The notes under the pieces: generated by a model
Seen by the model: the letters and a program-made list of their open reading frames with translations, nothing else
Database searches by the model: none
Told to the model about the DNA's origin: nothing
Shown here: positions 25,281-33,550 of the stretch, one piece after another
Numbering within the stretch: the stretch's first letter is position 1
Layout: every line of letters starts with the position of its first letter
DNA from: NIOZ-UU13 sp964444135
GTDB lineage: Bacteria > Planctomycetota > Phycisphaerae > Sedimentisphaerales > Anaerobacaceae
Reading direction: 5' to 3'
Length of the DNA: 38,234 bases
Assembly (NCBI GenBank): GCA_964444135.1
Contig: CAYUFX010000038.1
Span: 1-38,234, forward strand
Position numbers and translations under genes: made by a program

Positions 25281-26552
25281 ATGAATCAGATGTTAAACCA
25301 CAAGAGAATCGGCAAGTCCATCATTCTCACCTGTCTTTTGCTGTTGATGCAGACATCGTTTGTCTGGGCGGCTGAAGACATTATAGGTGAATGGGAAATG
25401 AAGATGGAATTCGGCGGTCGAGAGAGCTTTGCCACGATGACCATCTCCAAGAAGGCGGACGGCAGTCTAACAGGCAAGTGGGGCTCCGGCGAGCTGACCA
25501 ATGTCAAATTCGAGAACGGAAAGCTCACCTTTACTCGAATACTCAGCTTTGGCGACCAGGAGTTCATAATGGAGTACGCGGGGACTTTAAAGGACGGTAA
25601 GATTACGGGTACAATGTCAAGCGACCGCGGGGAGTTTGCCGCCAACGGGGCCAGGAAGAAGCCTAAATGCCCAGCCCTCGGTCAGTGGAATATGAAGTTT
25701 AATGTTGGTGATAGAGAAATCACCGGCAAGCTGATAATTTCCGAGAATCCAGACGGTACGCTGGCCGGCAAATGGGAAGCCGAGTCCGGAGAGCACGCAG
25801 TATCGAATGTCAAATTTCAGGATGGAAAGCTCACCTATACTCGAAAAAGCAAATTCGGTGAGCGCGAATGGGAATCGAGCTTTGAGGGTGCAATCAAGGG
25901 GCATAAGTTAGCAGGGGCATTCAAGAGCCGACGAGGCGAGATGCCTGCAACCGGAGAGCGCGTAGGAGCACCACTTATTGGGAATTGGGAGCTGACAACG
26001 ACGTCCGATAGAGGTACGCGTACGAGTATGATGATGATCAATGGAGACCTGACCGGCAGGTATGAGTTCTTCGGCGGTGAGATCCCCATGAAGGACATCA
26101 AACTCGAAGGCAACCAGGTGACTTTTGCTATCGAGATGGGCTTCGGAGACAGAACCTTCAGGATGGACTTCAAAGGCAAATTAGATGGTAAGAGCCTTAA
26201 GGGTCAGCTTATTTCAGATAGAGGTACTAGTGAGGTGGTCGGTAAGAAGGCTGAAGATGCCTCACCGGTTGTCGGTACCTGGGAGTTCACGAGGGAGTCG
26301 TCACGAGGGACGCGTACAAGCACACTGAAGATTAAAGAAGACATGACCGCTACGTACACCGTTAGGGACAATGAGATAGCCGTTACGGACCTCAAGGTGG
26401 ATGGAAGTCAGGTTAGCTTCAAGGTCATAATGAGATACGGGGACAGTGATGTCCCGATGGAATTTAAGGGCAAACTGGATGGAACGACCCTCAAGGGCGA
26501 GTTCATCACCGAAAGAGGCGCCCGCGAAGCGACAGGCAAGAAGATTGATTGA
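25281..26552 (+). CDS. Secreted protein of four tandem lipocalin-like repeats
   Basis: A 423-residue protein with signal peptide (1-30, ending SFVWA). The mature part is four copies of a domain of about 98 residues, each opening with G-x-W (G36, G134, G234, G332) and running through a DGxLTGKW strand, a VKFENGKLTFTR strand, an FGDxxFxMxFxG strand and an SDRGExxAxGxR end. The regular alternation of strands suggests a small beta-barrel or half-barrel; I do not recognise a catalytic site. One copy of the same domain precedes the hydrolase domain of the protein at 26801-28255 (DIQGIWMAAA, VTFENGRLHIDAKSIGGTYE), so the module is shared between neighbours. It may bind a hydrophobic or glycan ligand. 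TAGGAGGCCTATT before the ATG is a strong ribosome site. Confidence 0.8.
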   Translation: MNQMLNHKRIGKSIILTCLLLLMQTSFVWAAEDIIGEWEMKMEFGGRESFATMTISKKADGSLTGKWGSGELTNVKFENGKLTFTRILSFGDQEFIMEYAGTLKDGKITGTMSSDRGEFAANGARKKPKCPALGQWNMKFNVGDREITGKLIISENPDGTLAGKWEAESGEHAVSNVKFQDGKLTYTRKSKFGEREWESSFEGAIKGHKLAGAFKSRRGEMPATGERVGAPLIGNWELTTTSDRGTRTSMMMINGDLTGRYEFFGGEIPMKDIKLEGNQVTFAIEMGFGDRTFRMDFKGKLDGKSLKGQLISDRGTSEVVGKKAEDASPVVGTWEFTRESSRGTRTSTLKIKEDMTATYTVRDNEIAVTDLKVDGSQVSFKVIMRYGDSDVPMEFKGKLDGTTLKGEFITERGAREATGKKID

Positions 26553-26630
26553 TAGAGGCTCCCCATAATGATTGCCTTAGGAATTCTTAGTCTATCAAAT
26601 AAGATGAGATTTACTATTTTTTAAAACTTA

Positions 26631-26685
26631 GAGATTGCCACGACCCCCGTTTTCCTGTAAAGCAAGACGGGGGCCTCGCAATGAC
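26631..26685. repeat. GTCATTGCGAG-family inverted repeat, copy 4
   Basis: GAGATTGCCACGACCCCCGT, a loop and ACGGGGGCCTCGCAATGAC. The strong CCCCCGT/ACGGGGG stem lies between two convergent genes and could serve both as a bidirectional transcript end. Confidence 0.6.
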
Positions 26686-26800
26686 ACTCATAATTTGAGC
26701 TGTTACAGAGTACTATCATATATTGCAAAGTGTTGCGGGTCTATGTCCAATGCGATGATTTTTCATCCTAAATGATATGGGCGAGGAGAGGGGCGTGCGT

Positions 26801-28255
26801 CTATCTTTCATCCGCAGGCTCGCCGGTTTGCTTTAGAATCCAGTCCGCTACGGTTTTCATGGCAAAGGGAGCGAATGTCTCTTTTATTTTGGCGTATTCT
26901 GATTCGGCTCCGGTGTCGGCCGTCTGAAACTGGTGGTTAAGACCGGGGAGTTTTTTGACGAGGTAGTGCCGATTTCCTGCGGCTTTCAATGCCTGCTCAA
27001 TACCGCGGAGATTCTCGTCCGGGGCGACCTGTAAATCCTTCTGGCCGTTGATGGCAAGAACGGGACACTTTACTTTAGTCAGAAATACTTTGGGGTCAAA
27101 GGCCAGCAGGTACCGCGACCAGGGCGAGAGCACGCGTTTGATTTCGTCATTCAATTTTGTTTCGGACCAGTCGAGCATTGGTTTCTGCTCATCGTTAAGC
27201 TCAGCGTACATTTTGTTAATTTTCTCCTCGGCGAGGGCATCATCTTTTTCGCTGATTGCGATGGCATAGTAACGTTCATACCAATCGCGCAGAAGGGCGA
27301 TTTTTTGTTCGTCGGCTCCCTCCACTTCAGCATAAAGGCAATTCTGAGTTACCAGGAGCTTATCGAGCGGCACGCCTGCTCCCGCCATCATCACGATGAA
27401 CGCGATATCGGGGGATTGGGCAGCCAACATGGGTGCTATCATTGCCCCCTCGCTGTGGCCGATGATGCCGATTTGCGCGGGATTGATTTCTTTTCGGGTC
27501 TTGAGGTAGGCCACGCCGGCGAGGGCATCGCTCGCAAAATCCTTAGTCGTGGCCGTGTAGAAGTCACCGGTCGATTTCCAGACGCCGCGTTTATCGGCGC
27601 GAAGGGTGGCGATGCCGCGGCGGGTCAGGTAATCGGCCAGGACGAGGAAGGTCCGATGTGAAAAGCCGTTGTCACGGTCGTCGGTGCCGGAACCACCGAT
27701 GAGCAGCACCGCCGGGAACGGACCTCGGGTGCGGGGCAGGGTCAAGGTGCCGACAAGCTTTATAGCGGCCAGGCTGTTCTCATAGACGACTTCTTCATCA
27801 TCGTAAGGATATGGCCGCTTCGGCTCCTGCGGCCGGTTCGGGCGGGGCAGCTCGTCCGTGCGCTTGAGCATGAGAGGAAACGAGCGGCCGGCCTGGCTCC
27901 AGTTGCCCTTGATGGTCGTACCATCGGCTTCGATTTTTCCTTCATAAGTTCCTCCTATTGATTTTGCGTCGATGTGGAGTCGGCCGTTCTCAAAGGTGAC
28001 TTTGTTCATGAGCGTCCTGTGCAACTGGTCGGGGCTTTCCATGAAGGCCTTTGGTACACCGTCGGCGTTTATTGCAATCCGAAATATGACGGGAGGGGCG
28101 GGAGTATTCGGTTTTTCAGCGGCAGCCATCCAAATGCCTTGGATGTCACCGTGGGCCATATTATTGGAATTGGAGGCAGCCGTTACGATAGTCGCCGATG
28201 CAACAACGAGGACTATGCCCATCACAACGAATAGATTAGTACGATGCGTTTTCAT
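26801..28255 (-). CDS. Secreted alpha/beta hydrolase with N-terminal repeat domain
   Basis: A 484-residue exported serine hydrolase. It has a signal peptide (1-27), one copy of the G-x-W beta domain at about 37-132 and an alpha/beta hydrolase domain at about 155-475. The catalytic triad is visible: nucleophile in GHSEG (S268), acid in NGQKDLQV (D407) and His in GLNHQFQ (H441). The oxyanion region is VLLIGGSGTDDRDN. It resembles esterase/acyl-peptidase-like secreted hydrolases; the substrate is unknown. It is convergent with the four-repeat protein that uses the same N-terminal module, so the two may act on, or bind, the same material. A TATAAT box (28319-28314) lies upstream. Confidence 0.87.
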   Translation of the reverse strand: MKTHRTNLFVVMGIVLVVASATIVTAASNSNNMAHGDIQGIWMAAAEKPNTPAPPVIFRIAINADGVPKAFMESPDQLHRTLMNKVTFENGRLHIDAKSIGGTYEGKIEADGTTIKGNWSQAGRSFPLMLKRTDELPRPNRPQEPKRPYPYDDEEVVYENSLAAIKLVGTLTLPRTRGPFPAVLLIGGSGTDDRDNGFSHRTFLVLADYLTRRGIATLRADKRGVWKSTGDFYTATTKDFASDALAGVAYLKTRKEINPAQIGIIGHSEGAMIAPMLAAQSPDIAFIVMMAGAGVPLDKLLVTQNCLYAEVEGADEQKIALLRDWYERYYAIAISEKDDALAEEKINKMYAELNDEQKPMLDWSETKLNDEIKRVLSPWSRYLLAFDPKVFLTKVKCPVLAINGQKDLQVAPDENLRGIEQALKAAGNRHYLVKKLPGLNHQFQTADTGAESEYAKIKETFAPFAMKTVADWILKQTGEPADER

Positions 28256-28313
28256 TTTCCTGACCTGCCCATTTATTTTTAATTGTTCAGTTTCATGGTG
28301 AATGTTGCCCCCT

Positions 28314-28319
28314 ATTATA
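28314..28319 (-). promoter_or_regulatory. Candidate -10 box for the hydrolase gene
   Basis: On the minus strand TATAAT stands about 60 bases upstream of the ATG at 28255. No convincing -35 box is present at the usual spacing, so the assignment is tentative. Confidence 0.3.
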
Positions 28320-28349
28320 TGTATTTGAAGATTTCTCGAAAGGAAATTT

Positions 28350-28373
28350 GCCGGTTCGGAACCGGCCTTTTTA
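28350..28373 (+). terminator. GC-rich hairpin with T tail
   Basis: GCCGGTT-CGG-AACCGGC (28350-28366) followed by CTTTTTAG. It has terminator form on the plus strand, though no plus-strand gene precedes it within 1.7 kb. It may insulate the DUF3795 gene or end a short untracked transcript. A second GGCC/GGCC pairing (28364-28383) overlaps it. Confidence 0.5.
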
Positions 28374-28385
28374 GACCGGCCGGAC

Positions 28386-28414
28386 TTGACAGCAGAAAGA
28401 GCTTGTGAGATAGT
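28386..28414 (+). promoter_or_regulatory. Sigma-70 promoter of the DUF3795 gene
   Basis: TTGACA (28386-28391) and GATAGT (28409-28414) with a 17-base spacer, about 50 bases before the ATG at 28466. Confidence 0.55.
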
Positions 28415-28465
28415 TGGTTGTGTCAGGCTGTTTTGTTCAGTACTTATATAGAAAAGGAATCCATT

Positions 28466-28948
28466 ATGGAAAGCGAGAAATATTCAGAGATAAGTTTTGA
28501 TTGTCACAGACATAACAGGAGAGGCTTTCTGAGGTTGGGTGCCTGCGCGGGGATTGGATTTGCTTTAGGCCAGGCGGGTCTTTCATGCTGTCCAAGGTGT
28601 TCGGAAGGCGAAAAGGAAAAGTTGGCCGCCGACGAATTCGCTATGGTTGCTTATTGCTGCTTAGAGTGTGACAAATGTGATGTCTATATTACGACGAAGA
28701 ACAACGATGATGAGTTAAGGGCCAAGGTGGCAAAGCAGTGGAAAATGAATGCGGAAAAGCTTTATTGTGACGGGTGTAAGTCGGAGAATGCACTTTTTAA
28801 TTGCGATGCGAAGAAATGCGCAATGGCAAGAGGCCTGCCAACCTGTGCCCATTGTGATGATTTTCCATCGTGTGACAAAGAGATTTGGACGAAATGGCCG
28901 GAGCTAAAGAAGAAGACGGAGGAAATGCGGAGGAGGATACGGAGTTAG
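28466..28948 (+). CDS. DUF3795 cysteine-rich protein with Tat signal
   Basis: A 160-residue protein. The N-terminus has a twin-arginine signal (NRRGFLRLGACAGIGFALG, R18-R19), suggesting folding or cofactor insertion before export. The rest is a DUF3795-type cysteine-rich domain: AYCCLECDKCDVY, YCDGCKSENALFNCDAKKC and PTCAHCDDFPSCDK, with paired Cys motifs suited to binding a metal or Fe-S cluster. The function of the family is unknown. I chose the ATG at 28466, preceded by AAGGAA; an upstream in-frame ATG would interrupt the Tat signal layout. It is convergent with the DUF1080 gene. Confidence 0.82.
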   Translation: MESEKYSEISFDCHRHNRRGFLRLGACAGIGFALGQAGLSCCPRCSEGEKEKLAADEFAMVAYCCLECDKCDVYITTKNNDDELRAKVAKQWKMNAEKLYCDGCKSENALFNCDAKKCAMARGLPTCAHCDDFPSCDKEIWTKWPELKKKTEEMRRRIRS

Positions 28949-29023
28949 TAAAACATAAAGAGTATTTTGTATGTTATATGTCGTATTTAGGTACAGTTCA
29001 GGATGATAGAGGGTGGGGGACAG

Positions 29024-29069
29024 GGAATGTCCAATATCGAACAAGGAATTTCGAATGATGAAGGACGGA
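29024..29069 (+). repeat. Dispersed GAATGTCGAATATCGAA repeat, copy 2
   Basis: GGAATGTCCAATATCGAACA continues AGGAATTTCGAATGATGAAG and GACGGA. The closest match in the window is 34892-34942. Intergenic, between convergent genes; the reading frames through it are repeat-derived. Confidence 0.5.
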
Positions 29070-29150
29070 GGACCAAAGTGGGAAATGTGCAATCCATGCA
29101 CAAGAGCTAATCGAAACTATGTGAATCCTTTTGTTGTGTTTAGATGTGGC

Positions 29151-29180
29151 ATACGTAAAGCGCGTACGCGCTTTACGTAT
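29151..29180. repeat. 30-bp perfect palindrome
   Basis: Bases 29151-29165 (ATACGTAAAGCGCGT) are followed with no spacer by their exact reverse complement (29166-29180). The centre GCGCGTACGCGC is alternating purine/pyrimidine. It lies between the convergent DUF3795 and DUF1080 genes. It could be a bidirectional transcript end or a protein-binding site; no T run follows. The remaining bases 29181-29279 show no gene. Confidence 0.8.
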
Positions 29181-29279
29181 AACAACATTTCCTGCGATTG
29201 ATTGATAAGGTCAAACGAGGCAGCAGCCGTGGGAGCAACAACTCGGTCGTTCATGCAGTCCTTTATCGTCGAGTTCTGC

Positions 29280-30110
29280 TCACAGCGGTCGCAGCCAGAT
29301 GTTACGGAACCGTACGGGATTGTTGTGGGCCGAGAGGGCAAGGGACAGTTTTTCGGGGATGGGCTTATCGTAACTCGGCAGGATTCGGTGACCGGTCGGG
29401 CCGTAGATTTTCTGGTTGTGATGGACAAGTACGCCGTTGTGCAGGACGGTGACATAAGCGGGCTTTACGAGCTTGCCGGATTTGAAGACGGGGGCAAAAA
29501 AGATAATATCATACGACTGCCATTGGCCGGGTCTGCGGCAGGCGTTTACCATCGGAGGTGTCTGGCCGTAAACGGCGGCGGCCTGGCCATCGGGGTAAAG
29601 CCTCTCAGTGTATGAGTCGTAAATCTGGATTTCAAATAAGCCCATTAGCGTCACGCCGTTATTGCCGCGGTCCCAGATGCCGCCCTGCGGCGGGTCCGGG
29701 GCCATCCATTCGATATGCAACTGGCAGTCGCCGAAGGGCTGCTTTGTTGTGAGATTGCCGGAGACGGCGATAAGCTCGCCTTTTTCGATTTTCCAGTCTG
29801 AATAATTCCATTGTGAAAGGCCGGTGCCGTCGAAGAGGACGATTGCATCGGATGGTGCGATGCCGGTTTTTCCCTTTGTGTCCGGCGGGGCGGTGGTGAC
29901 TTTTTCTGGCGCCGGCCGGTCAGGGTCGTGCACGTGGTAGCCGCACCAGGGCAAAATGGGGGTGTCCTTATAGCCGATGATGCCGGAGCCGTCTTTGGCC
30001 TTTATGAGTTTCGGATTATCCTGGCCTGTTGTCAATTGAGTCAAGCCAAGGAACAAGATAGCAACGGACAGTATTGTAATTAAGACGTAAATTGCCGGGT
30101 GACGATTCAT
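29280..30110 (-). CDS. DUF1080 / 3-keto-disaccharide hydrolase-like secreted protein
   Basis: A 276-residue protein with an N-terminal hydrophobic export segment (MNRHPAIYVLITILSVAILFLG). The DUF1080 fold is shown by IVLFDGTGLSQWN, WKIEKGELIAVSGNLTTKQP, CQLHIEWMAP, NNGVTLMGLFEIQIYDSY and FRNIWLRPL. DUF1080 proteins are concanavalin-like sugar-binding or glycoside-cleaving proteins; some act on 3-keto-disaccharides. Exact activity is unproven here. I chose the ATG at 30110, preceded by GAAGGAG; a TTG five codons upstream has no ribosome site. A fragment with the same N-terminus occurs at 33775-33867. Confidence 0.85.
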   Translation of the reverse strand: MNRHPAIYVLITILSVAILFLGLTQLTTGQDNPKLIKAKDGSGIIGYKDTPILPWCGYHVHDPDRPAPEKVTTAPPDTKGKTGIAPSDAIVLFDGTGLSQWNYSDWKIEKGELIAVSGNLTTKQPFGDCQLHIEWMAPDPPQGGIWDRGNNGVTLMGLFEIQIYDSYTERLYPDGQAAAVYGQTPPMVNACRRPGQWQSYDIIFFAPVFKSGKLVKPAYVTVLHNGVLVHHNQKIYGPTGHRILPSYDKPIPEKLSLALSAHNNPVRFRNIWLRPL

Positions 30111-30221
30111 AATAAACTCCTTCAAGAATACGATGTTGCATAAATGTCAAATATAATGGTACTGTGTTTTACAAATAATGCAACTATACGGAAAAAGAGA
30201 AAGCAGGGGCTGAAGTGCATC

Positions 30222-32552
30222 TTAGCGAATTTTAAGGCCTTTATTGAGATGTCCTTCAAGGGGAGGGTCCGGGATTTCATAATCGGAGAATATAAGAATT
30301 TTTGATTCAAAGGGCTGTAAACTAACGCTACCGTAAATTTTGTTACCGTGCACATCGCAATATTTATCTGATTCCAAATCAATGCTAATTACATCGAGAG
30401 ACGTATTATAAATAATCCGGGACTCTTTTTGGGGGTCCATCGTAATATCCTCGAATTGATCCATGTAACTAAATTCTTTGGAGTTTGCGTCGTAGCCGGA
30501 CAGAGCACGCCATCGCTGGAGTGTCAGATCGTCCTGGACCGTTCCGCCGTTGTAACGACTCACGCAGATATGTGAGTAGCGATAGGGATTGTAGAAGTAG
30601 TTCCTGTCGGACTGGCCGAAATGCACATCATCATAATTTATCGCAAGGAAAAACGTTTTCTGTTGTGCATCTGTTGCGAACATAATGTTGTCGAGAACGA
30701 CCTCATCGACAAGCTTCTCGCCCGGCTGATTGCGGCCGCTGAACCAGATCTGGGCCTCCTTGTTGCCATATAGGGTGTTGTTCTGCACGACGTTGCCGGG
30801 CGCCCAGTGAAAGAAAATGCCCGCCATGTGAGAGTTGATGACTGTATTGTGCTCGATGATTCGGTTGTTGCCCCGCTCATCCACGTAGATGCCGGACGAA
30901 TCGCCGGAGTATTTCTCGATGGTTACCGGCAATCCCTTGTCATGATTCCGATCCATCGACAGGCATCCAATCACATCTTCAAAGATGTTGTGGTGGATAT
31001 GGTCTTTCTCGGGTTTGTCGTAGAAGCCACCCGTATAGACGCCGCCGCCATCGGACAGGGCCAGGGCGACGTTGGTGATATAGTTGTGGGACACATCGCG
31101 TCCGAGCGTGTGCCCATCGAGGTACAAGGCCGTGTAGCCCGTGCGGTCAATCCTGTTGTTGTACACCTTGGCGAACGGGCCACTGATATACACGCCGTGG
31201 CTCGGGCCGTGCATCAGATCATCGCCGTAGTGTTCGACTCCGGTGGCGTAAACATAGTTGCCCTCGACGCGGCAATACGAGGCGTCACCCCCGACGCTTA
31301 TGCCGCGAAAACAGGAATGTCTGACTGTGTTGTTAAGGATCTGGTTGTTGTTACAGATCCCGCCGGTACTCTGCAGGTAGATGCCGAAGGTGAAGGTGTG
31401 ATCAATGGTGTTGTTCTCAATCGTCATATCGTTTGCCCGGTACAACCAGATGCCGTAGGTGTACGCATTGCGCATGGTCAATCCGCGCATGACGTTCCAC
31501 GAGGTGCCGCCATACGTGCGCACGCAATACTCCCGATACGTAAACTCCACACCCTGCGCAAAGTCTCCTTTGGGCCACAGGAAGAGTTTCTTCTCAAGGG
31601 CGTCGTAGGCCCATTCCCCCTCCTCGTTGATCTCGCCCACGACGCTGGTGATGTAGTACCCGAATCGCGTCGATATGTCGTACCGGGGGCTCCTCGCCAG
31701 GGTCACTGCACGTCGGGAAAAGTCCGTAATGGGGATTTGGTCGAGATGCCACACGGCCGTCTTCACATGGCATACCGAACCGACAAAATACCCATCGGGT
31801 TTGGAGAGAAAGTCGTCGGAGAACGTTTTCTTGGGGTCCAGAATACCCGTTGGATAGCTCCATCCCCTATCCGGATATCGCGAGCGCTTGAGCAGTTCCC
31901 CATTCTGAAAGACCTGTCTGATCGCAAATTCACTATCGGGGTGGGACTGCACCAGCGCCGTCACGTCCGCATAGTAGATGTGGCTCCAGTATGGATTCCC
32001 GGCGCAATCGCCGGGGCCGGCGCACTTGTGCCAGTATGTTACCGGCTCAGCCGCGTTGATTATTACCTTACCTTCGTCTCCGGGAAAGGCTCGAATCTTT
32101 ATGGGCTTGGCTTGCGTTCCGCTTCTCGACAAGATCACCGTTTCCCTGTAGGTCCCGGCCTTTATCAGCAGAGTATCGCCCGGTTGCAGCGATTGCACGC
32201 CCCTTCCAATCGTCTTAAAGGGCTGGGCTTCGGTCCCGGGATTGCCGTCATTGGCGAGACGATTTTCTCCATCGACATAATAAGCCCCAGCCCAGAATTC
32301 ATCCGCCGGCATGGTAGTGAAACTCCAGACGTCGCCTCTGTGCGTGGCGGCCCCGTCGAACTCATCTACGCGCCAGCAATACGTCTTGTCGAATTCCAGA
32401 TCGCCGGGGTAATACCGGCTCAACGTCTGAGGTATTCCACCCACAGCATCTTCCACGGCGTCAGGATCGTCGCCGAAGTACACTGTGTGCGTCTCGGCGT
32501 CGCTACCGGCCGCCCATGTGAGAGTTACATCCGTGTCTATGGACCGCTCCAC
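30222..32552 (-). CDS. Right-handed beta-helix protein, downstream part of an interrupted gene
   Basis: A 776-residue open frame. It starts inside a DVYFG-type Fn3-like module (HTVYFGDDPDAVED near 22, TYCWRVDEFDG) and continues into a long parallel beta-helix (about 95-700): GDTLLIKAGTYRETVIL, then rungs such as NDMTIENNTIDHTFTFGIYL, NNQILNNTVRHSCFRGISVG, CRVEGNYVYATG and NRIIEHNTVINSHMAGIFFH. This is the fold of pectate lyase and NosD-type proteins, so polysaccharide binding or lysis is likely. It has no signal peptide: that lies in the frame at 32562-33467, which is in the same reading frame and separated by one TAA. Its proposed GTG start at 32552 has no ribosome site. Confidence 0.8.
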   Translation of the reverse strand: MERSIDTDVTLTWAAGSDAETHTVYFGDDPDAVEDAVGGIPQTLSRYYPGDLEFDKTYCWRVDEFDGAATHRGDVWSFTTMPADEFWAGAYYVDGENRLANDGNPGTEAQPFKTIGRGVQSLQPGDTLLIKAGTYRETVILSRSGTQAKPIKIRAFPGDEGKVIINAAEPVTYWHKCAGPGDCAGNPYWSHIYYADVTALVQSHPDSEFAIRQVFQNGELLKRSRYPDRGWSYPTGILDPKKTFSDDFLSKPDGYFVGSVCHVKTAVWHLDQIPITDFSRRAVTLARSPRYDISTRFGYYITSVVGEINEEGEWAYDALEKKLFLWPKGDFAQGVEFTYREYCVRTYGGTSWNVMRGLTMRNAYTYGIWLYRANDMTIENNTIDHTFTFGIYLQSTGGICNNNQILNNTVRHSCFRGISVGGDASYCRVEGNYVYATGVEHYGDDLMHGPSHGVYISGPFAKVYNNRIDRTGYTALYLDGHTLGRDVSHNYITNVALALSDGGGVYTGGFYDKPEKDHIHHNIFEDVIGCLSMDRNHDKGLPVTIEKYSGDSSGIYVDERGNNRIIEHNTVINSHMAGIFFHWAPGNVVQNNTLYGNKEAQIWFSGRNQPGEKLVDEVVLDNIMFATDAQQKTFFLAINYDDVHFGQSDRNYFYNPYRYSHICVSRYNGGTVQDDLTLQRWRALSGYDANSKEFSYMDQFEDITMDPQKESRIIYNTSLDVISIDLESDKYCDVHGNKIYGSVSLQPFESKILIFSDYEIPDPPLEGHLNKGLKIR

Positions 32553-32561
32553 GTCGCCCGG

Positions 32562-32564
32562 TTA
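32562..32564 (-). other. In-frame TAA that splits the beta-helix gene
   Basis: On the minus strand the codons read AAG GCC TAT GAT CCC TAA CCG GGC GAC GTG. Before the stop the frame gives GKAYDP and after it PGDVERSIDTDVTLTW, which is exactly how one module joins the next in sister proteins (YSPGPANG in the LamG protein, YNPVPADG in the PA14 protein). No frameshift is needed. The stop is therefore a nonsense change, an assembly error or a readthrough site. Confidence 0.85.
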
Positions 32565-33467
32565 GGGATCATAGGCCTTGCCGGAGAGGACGAAGAAGCT
32601 CCACACGTCGCCTCGGTGCTTGGTGACACGGTCGGCTTCCACTTCATCAATGCGCCAGTAGTAAGTTGTGCCGGGAACCAGACCGTCCGGATAGGGATAT
32701 CCGGGCAGGCCCACAAGAAAATGATTTGAGGGCTGGTTTCCCCGGAAGGTGCCGCCGGTGCTGCGGTAAACTTCTGCGAAGTTCTCGCCGAAGTACACAT
32801 CGTGCGAGTAGGAAGAGTCTCCAGGCAACCAACTCAAACTTACCCATGTATCCCGAATCACAGCACCATCAAACGGGTCAGGATTCGCAGCGGTTCGGTC
32901 CTTCCCCAATAGTTCAACCTCGGATATCTGCATAGTATTGGCACTTGCGGGACTTCGAACGGCCGTGAATAGAACCTGGTAGTGGTCGTATGTCACATCA
33001 TTATCAAAGAAAATCGGCGTTTCGTTCTTTGTGAAGCGCGGCCATGGCGACGTTTGGCTGAAATCGACGATATCGCCACTTGCAATCAACGTGTACGGCC
33101 CATTTATGCTCACATTAGAACCATAGAATTCATATGCAACCGGATCACGACCTACAGCGTCATTCGCAGTGGTGAAAGTCAGCCCAACAACAATAGTCTG
33201 GCTGGCTGATGGCGTAACCCGGAAACCAGTGGCTTCAATTTCTCCTTTGAAATGCAGATACTTCGTCGAGGTGTTATCATCGATCGCCAAGGCAGGGTGT
33301 TCATGACCAGGCCAGCCGAAGTTTCCACTGCCATCAGTTACTCCATCGTTCGGAACACCCCGGATGGTATCCCCTGGTGCCGTGATATCAAGCCCAGCCG
33401 CCTGTGTCATTCCACCCAATAGCAAGGTGAACACGACCGCAACTATAAGTGACAATTTCCTATACAT
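32562..33467 (-). CDS. Secreted discoidin-like and DVYFG module, upstream part of an interrupted gene
   Basis: A 301-residue frame with signal peptide MYRKLSLIVAVVFTLLLGGMTQAA. A discoidin/F5-8C-like domain at about 25-190 (HPALAIDDNTSTKYLHFKG, ATGFRVTP, HYQVLFTAVRSPASANTMQISEVELLG) is followed by one DVYFG-type module (HDVYFGENFAEVYRS, TYYWRIDEVE, VWSFFVLSGKAYDP) and a TAA. If the stop is ignored, the protein continues into the beta-helix frame at 30222-32552 to give about 1081 residues. As it stands the product would be a small secreted glycan-binding-like protein. The AGGATTATT site before the ATG at 33467 is reasonable, and a promoter lies at 33731-33759. Confidence 0.8.
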   Translation of the reverse strand: MYRKLSLIVAVVFTLLLGGMTQAAGLDITAPGDTIRGVPNDGVTDGSGNFGWPGHEHPALAIDDNTSTKYLHFKGEIEATGFRVTPSASQTIVVGLTFTTANDAVGRDPVAYEFYGSNVSINGPYTLIASGDIVDFSQTSPWPRFTKNETPIFFDNDVTYDHYQVLFTAVRSPASANTMQISEVELLGKDRTAANPDPFDGAVIRDTWVSLSWLPGDSSYSHDVYFGENFAEVYRSTGGTFRGNQPSNHFLVGLPGYPYPDGLVPGTTYYWRIDEVEADRVTKHRGDVWSFFVLSGKAYDP

Positions 33468-33550
33468 AATAATCCTGCTTCACTCCGTTCTGTCTTCACC
33501 GCAAGGCATCCTGCGGATGACGGGCGGGATTCATAAAATTAATATTGATT

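Noticed and set aside
29013..29201. 62-codon plus-strand frame
   Set aside because: It runs through the dispersed GAATGTC repeat and the 30-bp palindrome, so its sequence is explained by repeats.
29202..29615. 137-codon plus-strand frame
   Set aside because: Mostly antisense to the DUF1080 gene; no ribosome site and no family features.
30807..32729. 640-codon plus-strand open frame
   Set aside because: It lies wholly antisense to the beta-helix frame, whose rungs are clearly conserved. The peptide has no recognisable domain and reflects codon bias on the other strand.
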